A DNA stretch of 64,000 nucleotides from DAINPP01 sp963667315. Lineage in GTDB: Bacteria > Thermotogota > Thermotogae > MWEM01. The stretch's first letter is position 1; each line of letters opens with the position of its first letter. The position numbers and the translations under genes are program-made. Of this stretch, positions 43,487 to 53,402 are shown piece by piece. The DNA is taken from assembly GCA_963667315.1 (NCBI GenBank), contig OY763325.1, positions 434,001 to 498,000 of the forward strand, read 5' to 3'. Under the pieces are notes generated by a model. The model was not told the DNA's origin. It did not search any database and saw only the letters and a list, made by a program, of their open reading frames with translations.

Positions 43487-44596
43487 CTATTCAACCTCCT
43501 TATTTTTTATAAATCTGATCCTGTAGTTTGCAATTGCTTCCCCGCCAAGCAGGCAGAAAAGGACGAGTCCTTGAAATATTGAAATTAACGCCATTGGCAG
43601 TTTATAAAACATCTGCAATTGATCATTTCCGACCAGCAAACCACCAAACAGGAACGAAACGAGTATACTTGCAATTGGATTTAATTTTGCAAGCCATGCC
43701 ACGATAATTGCCGTATAACCATACCCAGGAGAAAACCCATGCATTAATCTATGCTGAACCCCCATCATTTGAATGGCTCCTCCGAAACCGGCGATTCCAC
43801 CGCTGACAACGAGTGAGATGACCGTGTATTTCTTAACGTTTATTCCGGAATATCTCGCTGCTGATATGTTATCGCCAACTATTTGAGAGTTAAACCCCCA
43901 TTTTGTTTTTTTGTAGATATATTGTAAAACGATAGCGAGGGCAATAACAATGAATATCCCAATATGAAATTCGCCATTTGAAAAGGACGGCAGCATCGCT
44001 TGATCCGGGAAAGTTGCTGTACCGGGGAATCCATAACCATTGGGATCTTTCCAGGGACCATAAACCAGGTAGTCAACCCAGAAAATGGCAACATAATTAA
44101 GCATCAGGGTAACAACAATTTCATCCGTTTTGGCAAATGCCTTCATCAATGCTGGAACTAACGCCCATAAAGCACCTGCTATCATCCCAAGTATAGAAAC
44201 CATTAGAATCATAAGAAAAGGATTGGTTATCCCTCTAAAGAGGAAAAGCGCACCCCACGTTGCGGCAAGCGCACCCATATAAAGTTGCCCCTCACCGCCT
44301 ATATTCCAGATTTTCATTCGATAGGCAAAACTTAGTCCGAGAGCTACAAATGCAAGCGGTACCATTTTCATTAATGTACTGATCAATCCATATCGGTTGA
44401 AGAAAGGCCAGGTCAACATTTCGTTATAAGCAGACGTCGTTTCACTGAATGCAGCGGACAAACTTCCCAGTCTTCCCGCAAAGAAAATCAGGAGAATGAT
44501 GAACATGATGAGTAAAGCAACTGCTACGGAAACAACCGGAACGATTATATTTGAATATTTTATTTTTTTAAGGCGTTTTTCCAGCTTTATACGCAT
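43487..44596 (-). CDS. BMP-type nucleoside ABC transporter, first permease
   Basis: A 369-residue permease (YufP-like). The first helix is followed by GSLSAAFSETTSAYNEML, then WNIGGEGQLYMGALAATWGAL, the first-permease counterpart of the NLGLEG motif. QIVGDNISAARYSGINVKKY is the coupling loop. It overlaps the ATPase gene stop by one base (TAATG). Confidence 0.92.
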   Translation of the reverse strand: MRIKLEKRLKKIKYSNIIVPVVSVAVALLIMFIILLIFFAGRLGSLSAAFSETTSAYNEMLTWPFFNRYGLISTLMKMVPLAFVALGLSFAYRMKIWNIGGEGQLYMGALAATWGALFLFRGITNPFLMILMVSILGMIAGALWALVPALMKAFAKTDEIVVTLMLNYVAIFWVDYLVYGPWKDPNGYGFPGTATFPDQAMLPSFSNGEFHIGIFIVIALAIVLQYIYKKTKWGFNSQIVGDNISAARYSGINVKKYTVISLVVSGGIAGFGGAIQMMGVQHRLMHGFSPGYGYTAIIVAWLAKLNPIASILVSFLFGGLLVGNDQLQMFYKLPMALISIFQGLVLFCLLGGEAIANYRIRFIKNKEVE

Positions 44597-46125
44597 TATT
44601 GGATCCCTCCCTGTCTTGAACCTGCCATCATAAACCCGATCTTTTCAATATAGGCGGGATCCGGAGGTGTATACCCCATAATTTCTCCTTCATACATAAC
44701 GGCTACCCGATCTGATAATCTGAATATTTCATATAGTTCACCCGCAAGCAGAAGGATTGCTGCCCCCATTTTTTTCTGCTCAAGAAGAGAATGGTACACA
44801 AATTCCATAGCCCCTATGTCCAGCCCGCGTGTGGGATGTTCGGCAATAATGACTTTTGGACTTGTTGATAATTCTCTTGCAAGGACGACTTTTTGAAGAT
44901 TCCCACCCGAAAGATATCGAACATCTGTCTTTGAGGAAGGGGTGGAAATTGAATATTCTTGAATCAATTCATCCGTTTTTTTGAACATCGCCTTACTATC
45001 CATATTAAAAGATGATTTGTCTTTAAATTCTGTAATTGTATTTTTCATAAAGATATTGCTCATGACCGATAGATTTGGACAAGTCGCAATCGTTTTTCGG
45101 TCTTGCGGGATATAGGAGAGACCGGAAGCGATACGCTGATTGACATGACCATTGATGAGATGATTGCTGTCAAGTTCTACAGATCCTTTCTCCCACTTTC
45201 TCAATCCATAGATAGATTCTGCCAGTTCACGTTGACCGTTTCCTGCAACACCAGCAATACCAAGAATTTCACCACTTCTGATCTGTAAATCCAGATTATT
45301 GACAGCTATCAGGTTTTTATCATTCTTAACGCTGAGGTCTTTGACATCAAGCATTGTTTTTCCTGTTTCAACAACGGGTTTTTCAAGGTCCAACAGAACT
45401 TCTCTTCCAACCATCATTCGAATAAGATCTTTTCTGTCTACATCTATTCTATCAACTGTATCGACGACTTTCCCCTCTTTTAAAACTGTTATTCGATCAC
45501 TTATGGCAAGGACTTCATCCAGTTTGTGGCTGATGAATATGACTGATGATCCTTCATCAACGAATTTTCGAATAGCTTTAAAGAGTAATTCGCTTTCCTG
45601 TGGTGTCAAAACGGCAGTTGGTTCATCTAATATGATGATATTTGCACCGGTATACAATAATTTTAATATCTCTATTCTTTGTCTTTCACCGACGGATAAA
45701 GTCCAGACTTTTGCACGAGGATGTACAGGTAATTCATATTTATCCCCCAAATCCTTTATCTTTGATTCAATGTTCTTGGTTTTGATGACAAAACCAAAAT
45801 CCTTCAATCCAAGAATGACATTCTCTGCAACTGAAAATGAAGGGACAAGTGTAAAATGCTGTTGAACCATCCCAATACCGTTTGTCAAAGCGTGATAAGG
45901 CGATTTTATAGAAGCTTCTTCACCGTTTATCAAGACTTCACCCTTATCCGCATGATAGATGCCGAATAAAATGTTCATGAGCGTTGTTTTCCCGGCACCA
46001 TTTTCCCCAAGTAAGGCATGTACTTCCCCTTTTTTCAATTGAATAGAAATGTCGTCATTTGCAAGAACACCCGGGAATGCTTTGGTAATGTTTCTCATTT
46101 CAAGAACCGGTTTTTGATTATCCAA
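44596..46125 (-). CDS. BMP-type nucleoside ABC transporter, duplicated ATPase
   Basis: A 509-residue protein with two ATPase domains, as in sugar and nucleoside importers. Domain 1 has LLGENGAGKTTLMN near residue 37, LSVGERQRIEILKLL and IILDEPTAVLT. Domain 2 has GVAGNGQRELAESIYG as a degenerate Walker A, and YLSGGNLQKVVLAREL with an altered Walker B (VIIAEHPTRGLDIG). The second domain probably binds without hydrolysing. Its ribosome site comes directly after the T run of an intercistronic hairpin. Confidence 0.93.
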   Translation of the reverse strand: MDNQKPVLEMRNITKAFPGVLANDDISIQLKKGEVHALLGENGAGKTTLMNILFGIYHADKGEVLINGEEASIKSPYHALTNGIGMVQQHFTLVPSFSVAENVILGLKDFGFVIKTKNIESKIKDLGDKYELPVHPRAKVWTLSVGERQRIEILKLLYTGANIIILDEPTAVLTPQESELLFKAIRKFVDEGSSVIFISHKLDEVLAISDRITVLKEGKVVDTVDRIDVDRKDLIRMMVGREVLLDLEKPVVETGKTMLDVKDLSVKNDKNLIAVNNLDLQIRSGEILGIAGVAGNGQRELAESIYGLRKWEKGSVELDSNHLINGHVNQRIASGLSYIPQDRKTIATCPNLSVMSNIFMKNTITEFKDKSSFNMDSKAMFKKTDELIQEYSISTPSSKTDVRYLSGGNLQKVVLARELSTSPKVIIAEHPTRGLDIGAMEFVYHSLLEQKKMGAAILLLAGELYEIFRLSDRVAVMYEGEIMGYTPPDPAYIEKIGFMMAGSRQGGIQ

Positions 46126-46137
46126 TCGTATCCCTCC

Positions 46138-46163
46138 AAAAAAAAGCGGGGCTTTTCAGCCCC
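46138..46163 (-). terminator. partial terminator between binding protein and ATPase genes
   Basis: On the minus strand GGGGCT, loop GAAA, AGCCCC, GC then T8. It follows the binding-protein stop, and the GGAGGG ribosome site of the ATPase follows the T run. A leaky terminator here would give more binding protein than transporter. Confidence 0.75.
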
Positions 46164-46178
46164 TTTATCTTAATCTGT

Positions 46179-47231
46179 TTAGTTAATCTTTCCGACGACG
46201 TTACTGACAAACCAGTTCATACTGAGAAGATCAGCATCTGAAGGCATTTCTCCTTCATCGTATCTGAGTGTTCCATCCTGATCATAAACCGGACCATCAA
46301 ATGGATGAACAACTCCGTTAATAATATCTTCTTTCATAGCTTTTACGAGTTTTGCGACCCCGTTTGGTACGAGTTCACTGATAACGATATCGACGGTTTC
46401 CTCTTTGAGTCCACCCCAATAAAAATCGTTCGTCCATGTTCCATCCTTAACAGACTGAACGACTCTTTCATAATATGGACCCCAACTCCAGACAGGAGCT
46501 GCAAGGAAAGCTTCCGGTGCAAATGCACTCATATCACTGTTATAACCTATAGAATAAACGCCTCTGTCCTGTGCTGCCTGCTGTGGTGCCGGTGAATCCT
46601 GATGCTGAGTGATGACATCCGCTCCTATATCAAGAAGGGAAACGGCAGCTTCTTTTTCTCTTGATGGATCAAACCATGTGTTTGACCATACGACATGTAC
46701 CTTTGCGTTTGGATTCACATACTGAACACCCATTGCAAATGCATTAATACCCCTTATAACTTCAGGGATTGGATATGCTGCGACATAACCGATGATATTA
46801 CTTTCAGTCATCGCACCTGCAACAAGTCCGCTGAGAAATCTTGGTTCGTACATTCTACCAAAATATGCCGCCATGTTTTCTGTATTTTTGTAACCTGAAC
46901 AATGCATGAAAGTTGTGTCTGGGAAAGACTTTGAAATTTTTTCCATTGCATCCATATATCCAAAACTAGTCCCGAAAATAATATCATAACCTCTCTGGGC
47001 ATACCCTCTGAAAACACCTTCTGCTTCTGCTCCCTCTGGAACATTTTCTATAAAACCTGTAACAACGTCATTTCCAAATGATTCTTCAAGATACAGTCTA
47101 CCTTGGTTATGCATATAACTCCATCCACCATCCCCGATGGGTGCTACATAAATAAACGCTACTCTGGTTGGTGCTGCCATTAATGAACAAGCTAACAATA
47201 GAACTGCTGTGACAAATAACAGTTTCTTCAT
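46179..47231 (-). CDS. BMP-family nucleoside-binding protein
   Basis: The 350-residue solute receptor of the importer (PnrA/TmpC/YufN family). The N-terminus is a signal peptide; LLAC at residues 12-15 could be a lipobox, but LMA-AP also allows ordinary cleavage. VAFIYVAPIGDGGWSYMHNQG at residues 24-44 is the family marker, followed by FGTSFGYMDAM and a late WSWGPYYERVVQSVKDG. Purine or pyrimidine nucleosides are the usual ligands. AAGGGGGT precedes the ATG. First gene of the operon, with a gene-free region upstream. Confidence 0.92.
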   Translation of the reverse strand: MKKLLFVTAVLLLACSLMAAPTRVAFIYVAPIGDGGWSYMHNQGRLYLEESFGNDVVTGFIENVPEGAEAEGVFRGYAQRGYDIIFGTSFGYMDAMEKISKSFPDTTFMHCSGYKNTENMAAYFGRMYEPRFLSGLVAGAMTESNIIGYVAAYPIPEVIRGINAFAMGVQYVNPNAKVHVVWSNTWFDPSREKEAAVSLLDIGADVITQHQDSPAPQQAAQDRGVYSIGYNSDMSAFAPEAFLAAPVWSWGPYYERVVQSVKDGTWTNDFYWGGLKEETVDIVISELVPNGVAKLVKAMKEDIINGVVHPFDGPVYDQDGTLRYDEGEMPSDADLLSMNWFVSNVVGKIN

Positions 47232-47859
47232 TGTCTTACCCCCTTTATGAGTTTAGGTTTTTTCAAGAACACTAAAATTCTATCACGTTACATGCGGAAA
47301 TTCAAGTGATACATAAAGTTTTAATGCAGTTAAAATAAAAATATCTGCATATTAAAATAAGAGGCTATAAATGTTTTAAATAGTTTTTATTTTATCATTG
47401 ATGATTCCGGCTTTCCCATCTCGAGGAGACGCTTCCTAAAGATATATTCTTTTCATCTCGCTTGTTTATAACACCCATTACGACATAACGGATTTGCAGC
47501 TGGGTACTATGCCTTATTTAGACAATTACCTGTTTAAGTACCTTAAATACTGGAGATGTTCTTGATTGAACGATAGTTCTTTCTAAAAAAAGGGATTAAG
47601 AAATGTTATTTCTTCAGCCAAGACCTATTTATATGTATATTGAATATCCAGAAAATTTGTAATGAAACAATTTCCGGTTCTCAATCAATTTCATACATGA
47701 AACTGTAAACAAAGAAAAAAGAATACTCTAAAATATGCTGTAATTAGTTTTTTATCGAAATTATTTAAACACCAATCAAGCTGAAAGTATCTGGCAAATG
47801 GGGGGACTGTTTATTATCTGATTTGTTTGAAATGAATGTTTTTTGTGATTATCAGCCCT

Positions 47860-47891
47860 TTTATCCCATAATAATAGTATTATGGGATAAA
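47860..47891. repeat. 14-bp perfect inverted repeat with 4-base loop
   Basis: The arms 47860-47873 and 47878-47891 (TTTATCCCATAATA and its complement) enclose ATAG. No T run follows on either strand, so it is not a normal terminator. It could be an operator, an RNA hairpin or a remnant end of a mobile element. Confidence 0.7.
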
Positions 47892-47948
47892 TTGTGTATT
47901 TTATAGCATGAGAAAAAAGAATTCTCAAATGTTAATGTTTCAAAAGAC

Positions 47949-47973
47949 AAGAACCGTCTTCTGACGGTTCTTG
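47949..47973 (-). terminator. terminator after the OsmC gene
   Basis: AAGAACCGTC, loop AGAA, GACGGTTCTT, then GTCTTTTG on the minus strand: a 10-pair stem 20 bases past the stop. It ends the mscS-to-osmC gene run. Confidence 0.75.
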
Positions 47974-47995
47974 TTACGTTGATAGCGTATATTTA

Positions 47996-48409
47996 TCAGT
48001 TGTATTTTATCTCATAAGAAACTTCACTGGCAGCTTTTAACATTGCCGATACGCCACAGTATCTATCTTGAGATAATTTGACTGCTTTTTCGATTTTAGG
48101 TTTCTGACTATCATCTTCAATTTTAAAACGATAAATCAGATGAATTTTACTGTATATGATAGGATGTTCAGTTGTTTTTTCATAATCAACGTCAACTTCC
48201 AAGGTGTAATTTTCTACCTTCATTTTTTTTAAGATAGAAACAACGTCCATTCCGGTGCAGCCAGTCAAACCAACCAATAGTAATTCTTTTGGTCGAACGC
48301 CTTTATCATGGCCACCGGATGATTCTGAAGCATCCATTGTAAGATCATGGCCTGATTCTGTTCTGGCTAAAAATTCCATGTTTCCTTTCCATTCAGTTTT
48401 TAATCCCAT
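47996..48409 (-). CDS. OsmC-family peroxide-detoxifying protein
   Basis: A 137-residue OsmC/Ohr superfamily member, YhfA-like in size. The two redox cysteines are in LTGCTGMDV (about residue 51) and DRYCGVSAML (about residue 118), and RPKELLLVGL is conserved. It would reduce organic hydroperoxides in the cytoplasm using thiols. It lies 13 bp after radA. Confidence 0.9.
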   Translation of the reverse strand: MGLKTEWKGNMEFLARTESGHDLTMDASESSGGHDKGVRPKELLLVGLTGCTGMDVVSILKKMKVENYTLEVDVDYEKTTEHPIIYSKIHLIYRFKIEDDSQKPKIEKAVKLSQDRYCGVSAMLKAASEVSYEIKYN

Positions 48410-48422
48410 TATTGTACCTCCA

Positions 48423-49787
48423 TTATTTGAATGATTTTAACAACGCTTCCTGAAGTGTTGTGTATTCTATGATATCAATTCCTTCGATTGTTTTCTCTGA
48501 AAGTCGCTTTATTGTTTTGGAAGGAACGAGAACCCTTGTGAATCCAAGACGTTTTAATTCGGTTATCCTTTTTTCAGGGAATGATACAGAACGAATCTTT
48601 CCGTCTAACCCTATCTCACCGAAAGAAGCGGTTGCTTTGGGGAATATTCTGTCTGTAAAAGATGAATAAAGCGATAAAGCAATTGAAAAATCGATACCTG
48701 GATCCACCGTCTTCATACCACCCAATAAGTTTATAAAAATATCATTCTTTTCAACTTGAATATTTAATCTCTTCGTTAAAACAGCCGAGATAAGTGCCAG
48801 TCTTTCGGGTTTGATTCCTTTACTTAATCTTCTCGGTGTACTGAATTGTGCATTAACCACAAGTCCCTGAACTTCCACCACAAGCGGTGTGTTTCCTTCA
48901 ATGATAACGCCGAGAGAATTACCGGATAGGTTTGACTCGGCATCATAAAATCTTTCCGAAGGATCCAGTACCTGATACAATCCCTTTTCCTTCATTTCAA
49001 ATACGCCAATCTCATTTGTCGGACCAAAACGGTTTTTTACACTTCTGAGTATTCTGAGATCAGTATCATTGTTGCCTTCGAAATAAAGAACGACATCGAC
49101 AAGGTGTTCTACTAGTTTCGGACCTGCAATTTGTCCGCTTTTTGTGATATGGGCAATAATGATGACCGGTACATTATTTGTCTTTGCAAACTCTACAAGT
49201 TTTGAGGTACATTCCCTTATCTGTACAGCTCCACCCGGTAAAGAATTGATTTCAGTCGTTCTCATTGTCTGTATGGAATCGACTATGACAACCGTTTCAT
49301 CATGATGTTCTTCTATTTCTTTTTTTAAAAAAACGATAGCGTTATCAATATAGGAGGAACTCATCACCTTTATCTCTGAATCACCTTCAGATACCCGTTT
49401 GTAACGCATATAAATCTGTTCAAACGACTCTTCGCCACTTAGGTAATAGCTCTTCTTAAATTTGGAACATAATTGTGTGACAAGTGTACTTTTTCCCACA
49501 CCCGGATCTCCCCCTATGAGGAGAACCGATCCGTTTACCAACCCGCCGCCTAGAACGCGATTTAAGTGTTCCAATTTTGTATCGAATCTAACCATCTTTG
49601 AAAAGTCTGCTTCTTTCAAAGAGATAAAGCCTTTTCCTTTTAATCCGGATTGTCCTTCAATCTTTTTTTCCTGTACACTGATCTCCTTTGCGGAATTCCA
49701 TTCACCGCATTGAGGGCATTTACCAAACCACTTACCTGTTTCATAACCGCAGATATCGCATATAAACAAATTATTCTTTTTCTTCAT
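48423..49787 (-). CDS. radA: DNA repair protein RadA
   Basis: A 454-residue RecA-like branch-migration protein. The N-terminal zinc ribbon is C10xxC13 and C24xxC27 (CDICG, CPQCG). Walker A is GGDPGVGKSTL, KNRFG motif is VKNRFGPTNEIG and the C-terminal half is a Lon-like domain without a working protease site (GIKPERLALISAVL, GEIGLDGKIRSV). It overlaps clpC by four bases, an arrangement also common in Firmicutes. Confidence 0.96.
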   Translation of the reverse strand: MKKKNNLFICDICGYETGKWFGKCPQCGEWNSAKEISVQEKKIEGQSGLKGKGFISLKEADFSKMVRFDTKLEHLNRVLGGGLVNGSVLLIGGDPGVGKSTLVTQLCSKFKKSYYLSGEESFEQIYMRYKRVSEGDSEIKVMSSSYIDNAIVFLKKEIEEHHDETVVIVDSIQTMRTTEINSLPGGAVQIRECTSKLVEFAKTNNVPVIIIAHITKSGQIAGPKLVEHLVDVVLYFEGNNDTDLRILRSVKNRFGPTNEIGVFEMKEKGLYQVLDPSERFYDAESNLSGNSLGVIIEGNTPLVVEVQGLVVNAQFSTPRRLSKGIKPERLALISAVLTKRLNIQVEKNDIFINLLGGMKTVDPGIDFSIALSLYSSFTDRIFPKATASFGEIGLDGKIRSVSFPEKRITELKRLGFTRVLVPSKTIKRLSEKTIEGIDIIEYTTLQEALLKSFK

Positions 49788-52327
49788 TCCACAGACCCGA
49801 CACCGACGAGTTTTTTGTTATTATCTTTTATCTCAATTTTCTGGAATTTGATGCCTTCCGTTTTATTCATAATAATTTTTATCGTGTCACCGGCACGGAA
49901 TCTGCTAGATAAAAGTTCTTCCGCAAGAGGATCTTCTATATGCTTTTGTAAAGCTCTTTTCAAGGGTCTGGCACCGTAAATTGGGTCATATCCTTTATCG
50001 ATGAGGAATTCTCTTGCATTCTTACTCAATTCTATAGCGAGTTCTTTTTCTTCAAGTCTTTTGGAAAGTCCTGTGAGAAGAATATCAATAATCTCACTGA
50101 TATGTTCACGGTTTAATTGATGGAAAACGATGATATCATCAAGGCGGTTTAGAAATTCAGGTCTGAATATTTTCTTTACCTCTCCCATTACCGTTTTTTT
50201 CATGTCATCGTATTTCATTTCAGCATTCTGCTGTATTTCAAAACCAAGAGCATTTTTTGACTTATTAATAGTTTCTCCACCGATATTACTGGTCATTATC
50301 AGGATGGCATTCCTGAAATCAATGACCCTGCCTTGAGAATCGGTTAATCGTCCTTCATCTGCAATTTGTAGAAGAATGTTATAAACATCCGGATGGGCTT
50401 TTTCTATTTCATCCAACAAAATGACTGAGAACGGATTTCTTCTGACCGCTTCCGTCAACGTTCCGCCTTCCTCGTAGCCGACATAACCAGGGGGAGCTCC
50501 CAGTAAGCGGGAAACTGAAAATCTTTCCATATATTCGGACATATCAAACCTGAGTAGTGCTTTTTCGTTTCCGAACAGATATTCCGTTAAAGTCTTGGCT
50601 AATTCAGTTTTTCCAACTCCTGTCGGACCCAGGAACAGGAAGGTTCCAACAGGGCGTTTCGGATCTTTTAAGCCACTTCTTGCCCTCCGTATTGCTTTTG
50701 ATATGGCAACAATAGATTCATTCTGACCGACAACCCTTTCGTGGAGTGCATCTTCCATTTTTAGCAGTTTGTTGCTTTCGTCCTCTTCTATCTTTGTAAG
50801 CGGGATTCCTGTCCATTTCGAAACAACTTCTGCTATATCTTCAAAATTTACGGTTTCTATTCGATTAATCGCCTCTGTTTTCCAATCATGGTATTCTTTG
50901 CTGTATTCCTCTGTCAAATCTTTTTCTTCTTCCTGAAGACGTCTTGCCTGATCAAAATCGTTGTTTTTTGCCGCTGTCTTTTTCTGTTTTTTCAACAACG
51001 CAATTCTATCTTCGTAATCAGAGAGATTTTCAGGTAATTTTAAAATACTCAGTCTTTTCTTTGCACCCGCTTCATCCAGGACATCAATAGCCATATCCGG
51101 AAGAAAATGATCGGATATATATGTTCTGGCAAGTTTAACGGATTCTTTGATAGCCTCATCCGTATACTGGACCTTATGATGCAGCTCATATTTCTCTTTC
51201 AATCCTTCAAGGATCTTAACGGTCATTGAATAATCAGGCTCCTGAACATTTATCTTCTGAAAACGTCTTTCGAGCGCGGCATCTTTTTCAATATGCTTTC
51301 TGTATTCATCAGGTGTCGTAGCGCCTATACATTTTATTGTACCGTTAGCAAGTGCCGGTTTAAGGATGTTTGATGCATCTACTGCACCTTCAGCCGCACC
51401 TGCGCCAACGATCGTGTGAATTTCATCGATAAATATGATTAGATTGGGTTCCTGCTGGATGATTTTGATGAGCTTTTTCATTCTTTTTTCAAATTCACCT
51501 CTATATTTTGTTCCCGCTATCAATGAAGCCATATCAAGTGAAAAAATCGTTTTGTTTTTCAGAATAACCGGCACTTTGTTTTTTACGATTCGTTCAACAA
51601 GGCCATTTACGATTGCGGTTTTCCCTACACCCGGTTCACCAATTAGTACAGGATTGTTCTTCTTCCTTCTAATCAAAATCTGCATCAGTCTTTGAATTTC
51701 TACTTCTCTACCGATAACAGGATCAAGTTTACCGGCTTCTTCCAATTCATTTAGATTTGTCCCGAATTCTTCAAGTTGTTTTAAAAGGAAGGTATTTGAT
51801 TTCTGTTCCGTTTTTGAGTCGAAAGCACCGCTGAAATCATCATCTGAATCCGGATGAAAACTGTTTGAATTGGGATTCATTTTCATGATTAATTCTTTTG
51901 TCAATGAATTGACACTGATATGTAGTCTTGAAAGGATTCTTACAACACCATTCTGATTATGCCTTAAGATTGCAAGGAATATGTGTTCAATTTCAATTTT
52001 CGGGCTTGAAAAATTTTTAGATTCTTCAAAAGCGTTTGCTAAAATTCCCTTTAAACGTGGGGATATTTGTGGAGAAAACGTACTTCCCCTCGAATCTATT
52101 CTATTTTGATGAACCTGCCCGGTTGTTTTTATGACTTCTTCTTTTATTTCATTGTATTGTACTTCGTATTGATTGACCAAAATTTCATATACCATACTCG
52201 ATGGAACTTTACAAACGGCAAGTAGTATATGAACGGGATCAATAATCTTATGACCGAGATCGTCTGCTTCTTTTTGTGAGATTAAAAACAATTCTGCGGC
52301 ATTCTGTGAAAATTTGTCGAAATACAT
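49784..52327 (-). CDS. clpC: ATP-dependent Clp protease ATPase subunit ClpC
   Basis: An 847-residue Hsp100 unfoldase. A double Clp-N repeat (residues 1-145) precedes AAA domain 1 with GEPGVGKTAIV. A UVR-like coiled-coil middle segment (KNNDFDQARRLQEEEKDL, near residue 440) and AAA domain 2 with GPTGVGKTELAK follow. The ClpP-docking loop should lie after ALGFEIQQNAEM. It delivers unfolded proteins to ClpP, whose gene is not here. The partner genes mcsA/mcsB of Firmicutes are also absent. Confidence 0.95.
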   Translation of the reverse strand: MYFDKFSQNAAELFLISQKEADDLGHKIIDPVHILLAVCKVPSSMVYEILVNQYEVQYNEIKEEVIKTTGQVHQNRIDSRGSTFSPQISPRLKGILANAFEESKNFSSPKIEIEHIFLAILRHNQNGVVRILSRLHISVNSLTKELIMKMNPNSNSFHPDSDDDFSGAFDSKTEQKSNTFLLKQLEEFGTNLNELEEAGKLDPVIGREVEIQRLMQILIRRKKNNPVLIGEPGVGKTAIVNGLVERIVKNKVPVILKNKTIFSLDMASLIAGTKYRGEFEKRMKKLIKIIQQEPNLIIFIDEIHTIVGAGAAEGAVDASNILKPALANGTIKCIGATTPDEYRKHIEKDAALERRFQKINVQEPDYSMTVKILEGLKEKYELHHKVQYTDEAIKESVKLARTYISDHFLPDMAIDVLDEAGAKKRLSILKLPENLSDYEDRIALLKKQKKTAAKNNDFDQARRLQEEEKDLTEEYSKEYHDWKTEAINRIETVNFEDIAEVVSKWTGIPLTKIEEDESNKLLKMEDALHERVVGQNESIVAISKAIRRARSGLKDPKRPVGTFLFLGPTGVGKTELAKTLTEYLFGNEKALLRFDMSEYMERFSVSRLLGAPPGYVGYEEGGTLTEAVRRNPFSVILLDEIEKAHPDVYNILLQIADEGRLTDSQGRVIDFRNAILIMTSNIGGETINKSKNALGFEIQQNAEMKYDDMKKTVMGEVKKIFRPEFLNRLDDIIVFHQLNREHISEIIDILLTGLSKRLEEKELAIELSKNAREFLIDKGYDPIYGARPLKRALQKHIEDPLAEELLSSRFRAGDTIKIIMNKTEGIKFQKIEIKDNNKKLVGVGSVE

Positions 52328-52379
52328 ATTATCACCTCTTTTTTTATATCTATGAATTAGACGGAATTAATATACAACT

Positions 52380-53402
52380 TTATTTGAAGGCGTTTTTAAC
52401 AATTTGTTCAATAATTATATTTATAGTTTGATATTTTCTTTTCCATAACAATGGAAACATGCTGTATTGAGTGAATCCAGGTATTGTGTTGATTTCATTC
52501 CAGTAGAGTTTAGAATCATTTTGTTCGTAAAAAAAATCTATCCGGCAAAAATCTTTAATTTTAAAGATATCACACAGTTTTTCAGATAAAGAATGGACTT
52601 CTTGTTGTACGGTAAACGGAATAGGTGCCGGAATTATTATTGTTGTGCTTGTATTACTGTATTTTGCGGCATTTGTATAAAACTTATCCTTATAACTTAT
52701 CGTTCCTATTTCTGAAAAATTTCTCCTGCTTCTTCCGATTACGGCTATCTCAAGTTCCATACAATCTTCTATGGATTTTTCAATCAGAATATTTCGATCA
52801 ATCTTTGTTGCCTTGATTATCGCATCTTGAATTTCAGACGGATCATAAACTTTACTTATCCCTATTGAAGATCCTGTTGAGGAGGGTTTTACGAAACAGG
52901 GGAATCCGATCGTTGCTTTTATTTTTTTCGGCAATGTTTTGATATCACATGAATGGCTTTCAAAAACGATAAAGTCAGGTTGTACGATATCATGCGATTT
53001 TGCTGTATTACGGCTGAGAATTTTATCAAAGCATCTTTTTGAATACATGGGATCCGTTCCCATGTAAGGAATTCCCGTCTTTTGTAAAATTCTATGAATA
53101 ATACCATCTTCACCGTATTTCCCATGAATCATGGGGAGCCAAATATCAACAACGTCAAAATTAAAAGGAACTTCCGATGTTTTAAATCTCCCTTTAGTTG
53201 TATTTTGTAAAAGTAAATCACTTGAAAAAACCGTATCATACCATATTCCCTTCTCATCAATATAAAAGGGAAGAATTTTCAGCGTCCAGTTCTTATTATT
53301 TGAAATATATGCTCTGAAAATAGTCTTTGCAGATTCGACTGAAACCGAATGTTCAGGACTAATGCCACCAAAAATGAGACCGATTGTTCTATTTTTCTTC
53401 AT
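52380..53402 (-). CDS. ddl: D-alanine--D-alanine ligase
   Basis: A 340-residue ATP-grasp ligase of peptidoglycan synthesis. Signatures are GLIFGGISPEHSVSVESA at residues 8-25, LPMIHGKYGEDGIIHRIL, FPCFVKPSSTGSSIGISKV and the C-terminal YWNEINTIPGFTQYSMFP with metal ligands. It is slightly shorter in the lid region than Ddl with VanA-type lactate specificity; I read it as an ordinary D-Ala ligase. It overlaps the beta-helix gene by 14 bases. Confidence 0.95.
   Translation of the reverse strand: MKKNRTIGLIFGGISPEHSVSVESAKTIFRAYISNNKNWTLKILPFYIDEKGIWYDTVFSSDLLLQNTTKGRFKTSEVPFNFDVVDIWLPMIHGKYGEDGIIHRILQKTGIPYMGTDPMYSKRCFDKILSRNTAKSHDIVQPDFIVFESHSCDIKTLPKKIKATIGFPCFVKPSSTGSSIGISKVYDPSEIQDAIIKATKIDRNILIEKSIEDCMELEIAVIGRSRRNFSEIGTISYKDKFYTNAAKYSNTSTTIIIPAPIPFTVQQEVHSLSEKLCDIFKIKDFCRIDFFYEQNDSKLYWNEINTIPGFTQYSMFPLLWKRKYQTINIIIEQIVKNAFK

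Larger units (their letters stand above)
47232..47995. other. 764-bp region without a convincing gene
   Basis: Only frames below 45 codons without ribosome sites are seen. It must hold the nucleoside importer promoter. It contains two hairpins listed separately. A plus-strand frame of about 42 codons ends at 47569, and on the minus strand 47403-47450 would read RLLEMGKPESS, vaguely like the end of a TnpB protein. Both are too short to call. I found no match to purine, cobalamin, TPP, SAM or c-di-GMP riboswitch cores. Confidence 0.5.

Noticed and set aside
45299..45865. 188-codon open frame antisense to the nucleoside importer ATPase
   Set aside because: It mirrors a conserved ATPase gene, has no ribosome site and its composition is that of a reverse-strand shadow.
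47232..47500. Purine riboswitch before the nucleoside importer
   Set aside because: The expected core sequences and three-way junction were not found on the minus strand.
47443..47569. 42-codon plus-strand frame in the gene-free region
   Set aside because: No ribosome site, no family resemblance and too short to call without comparison.
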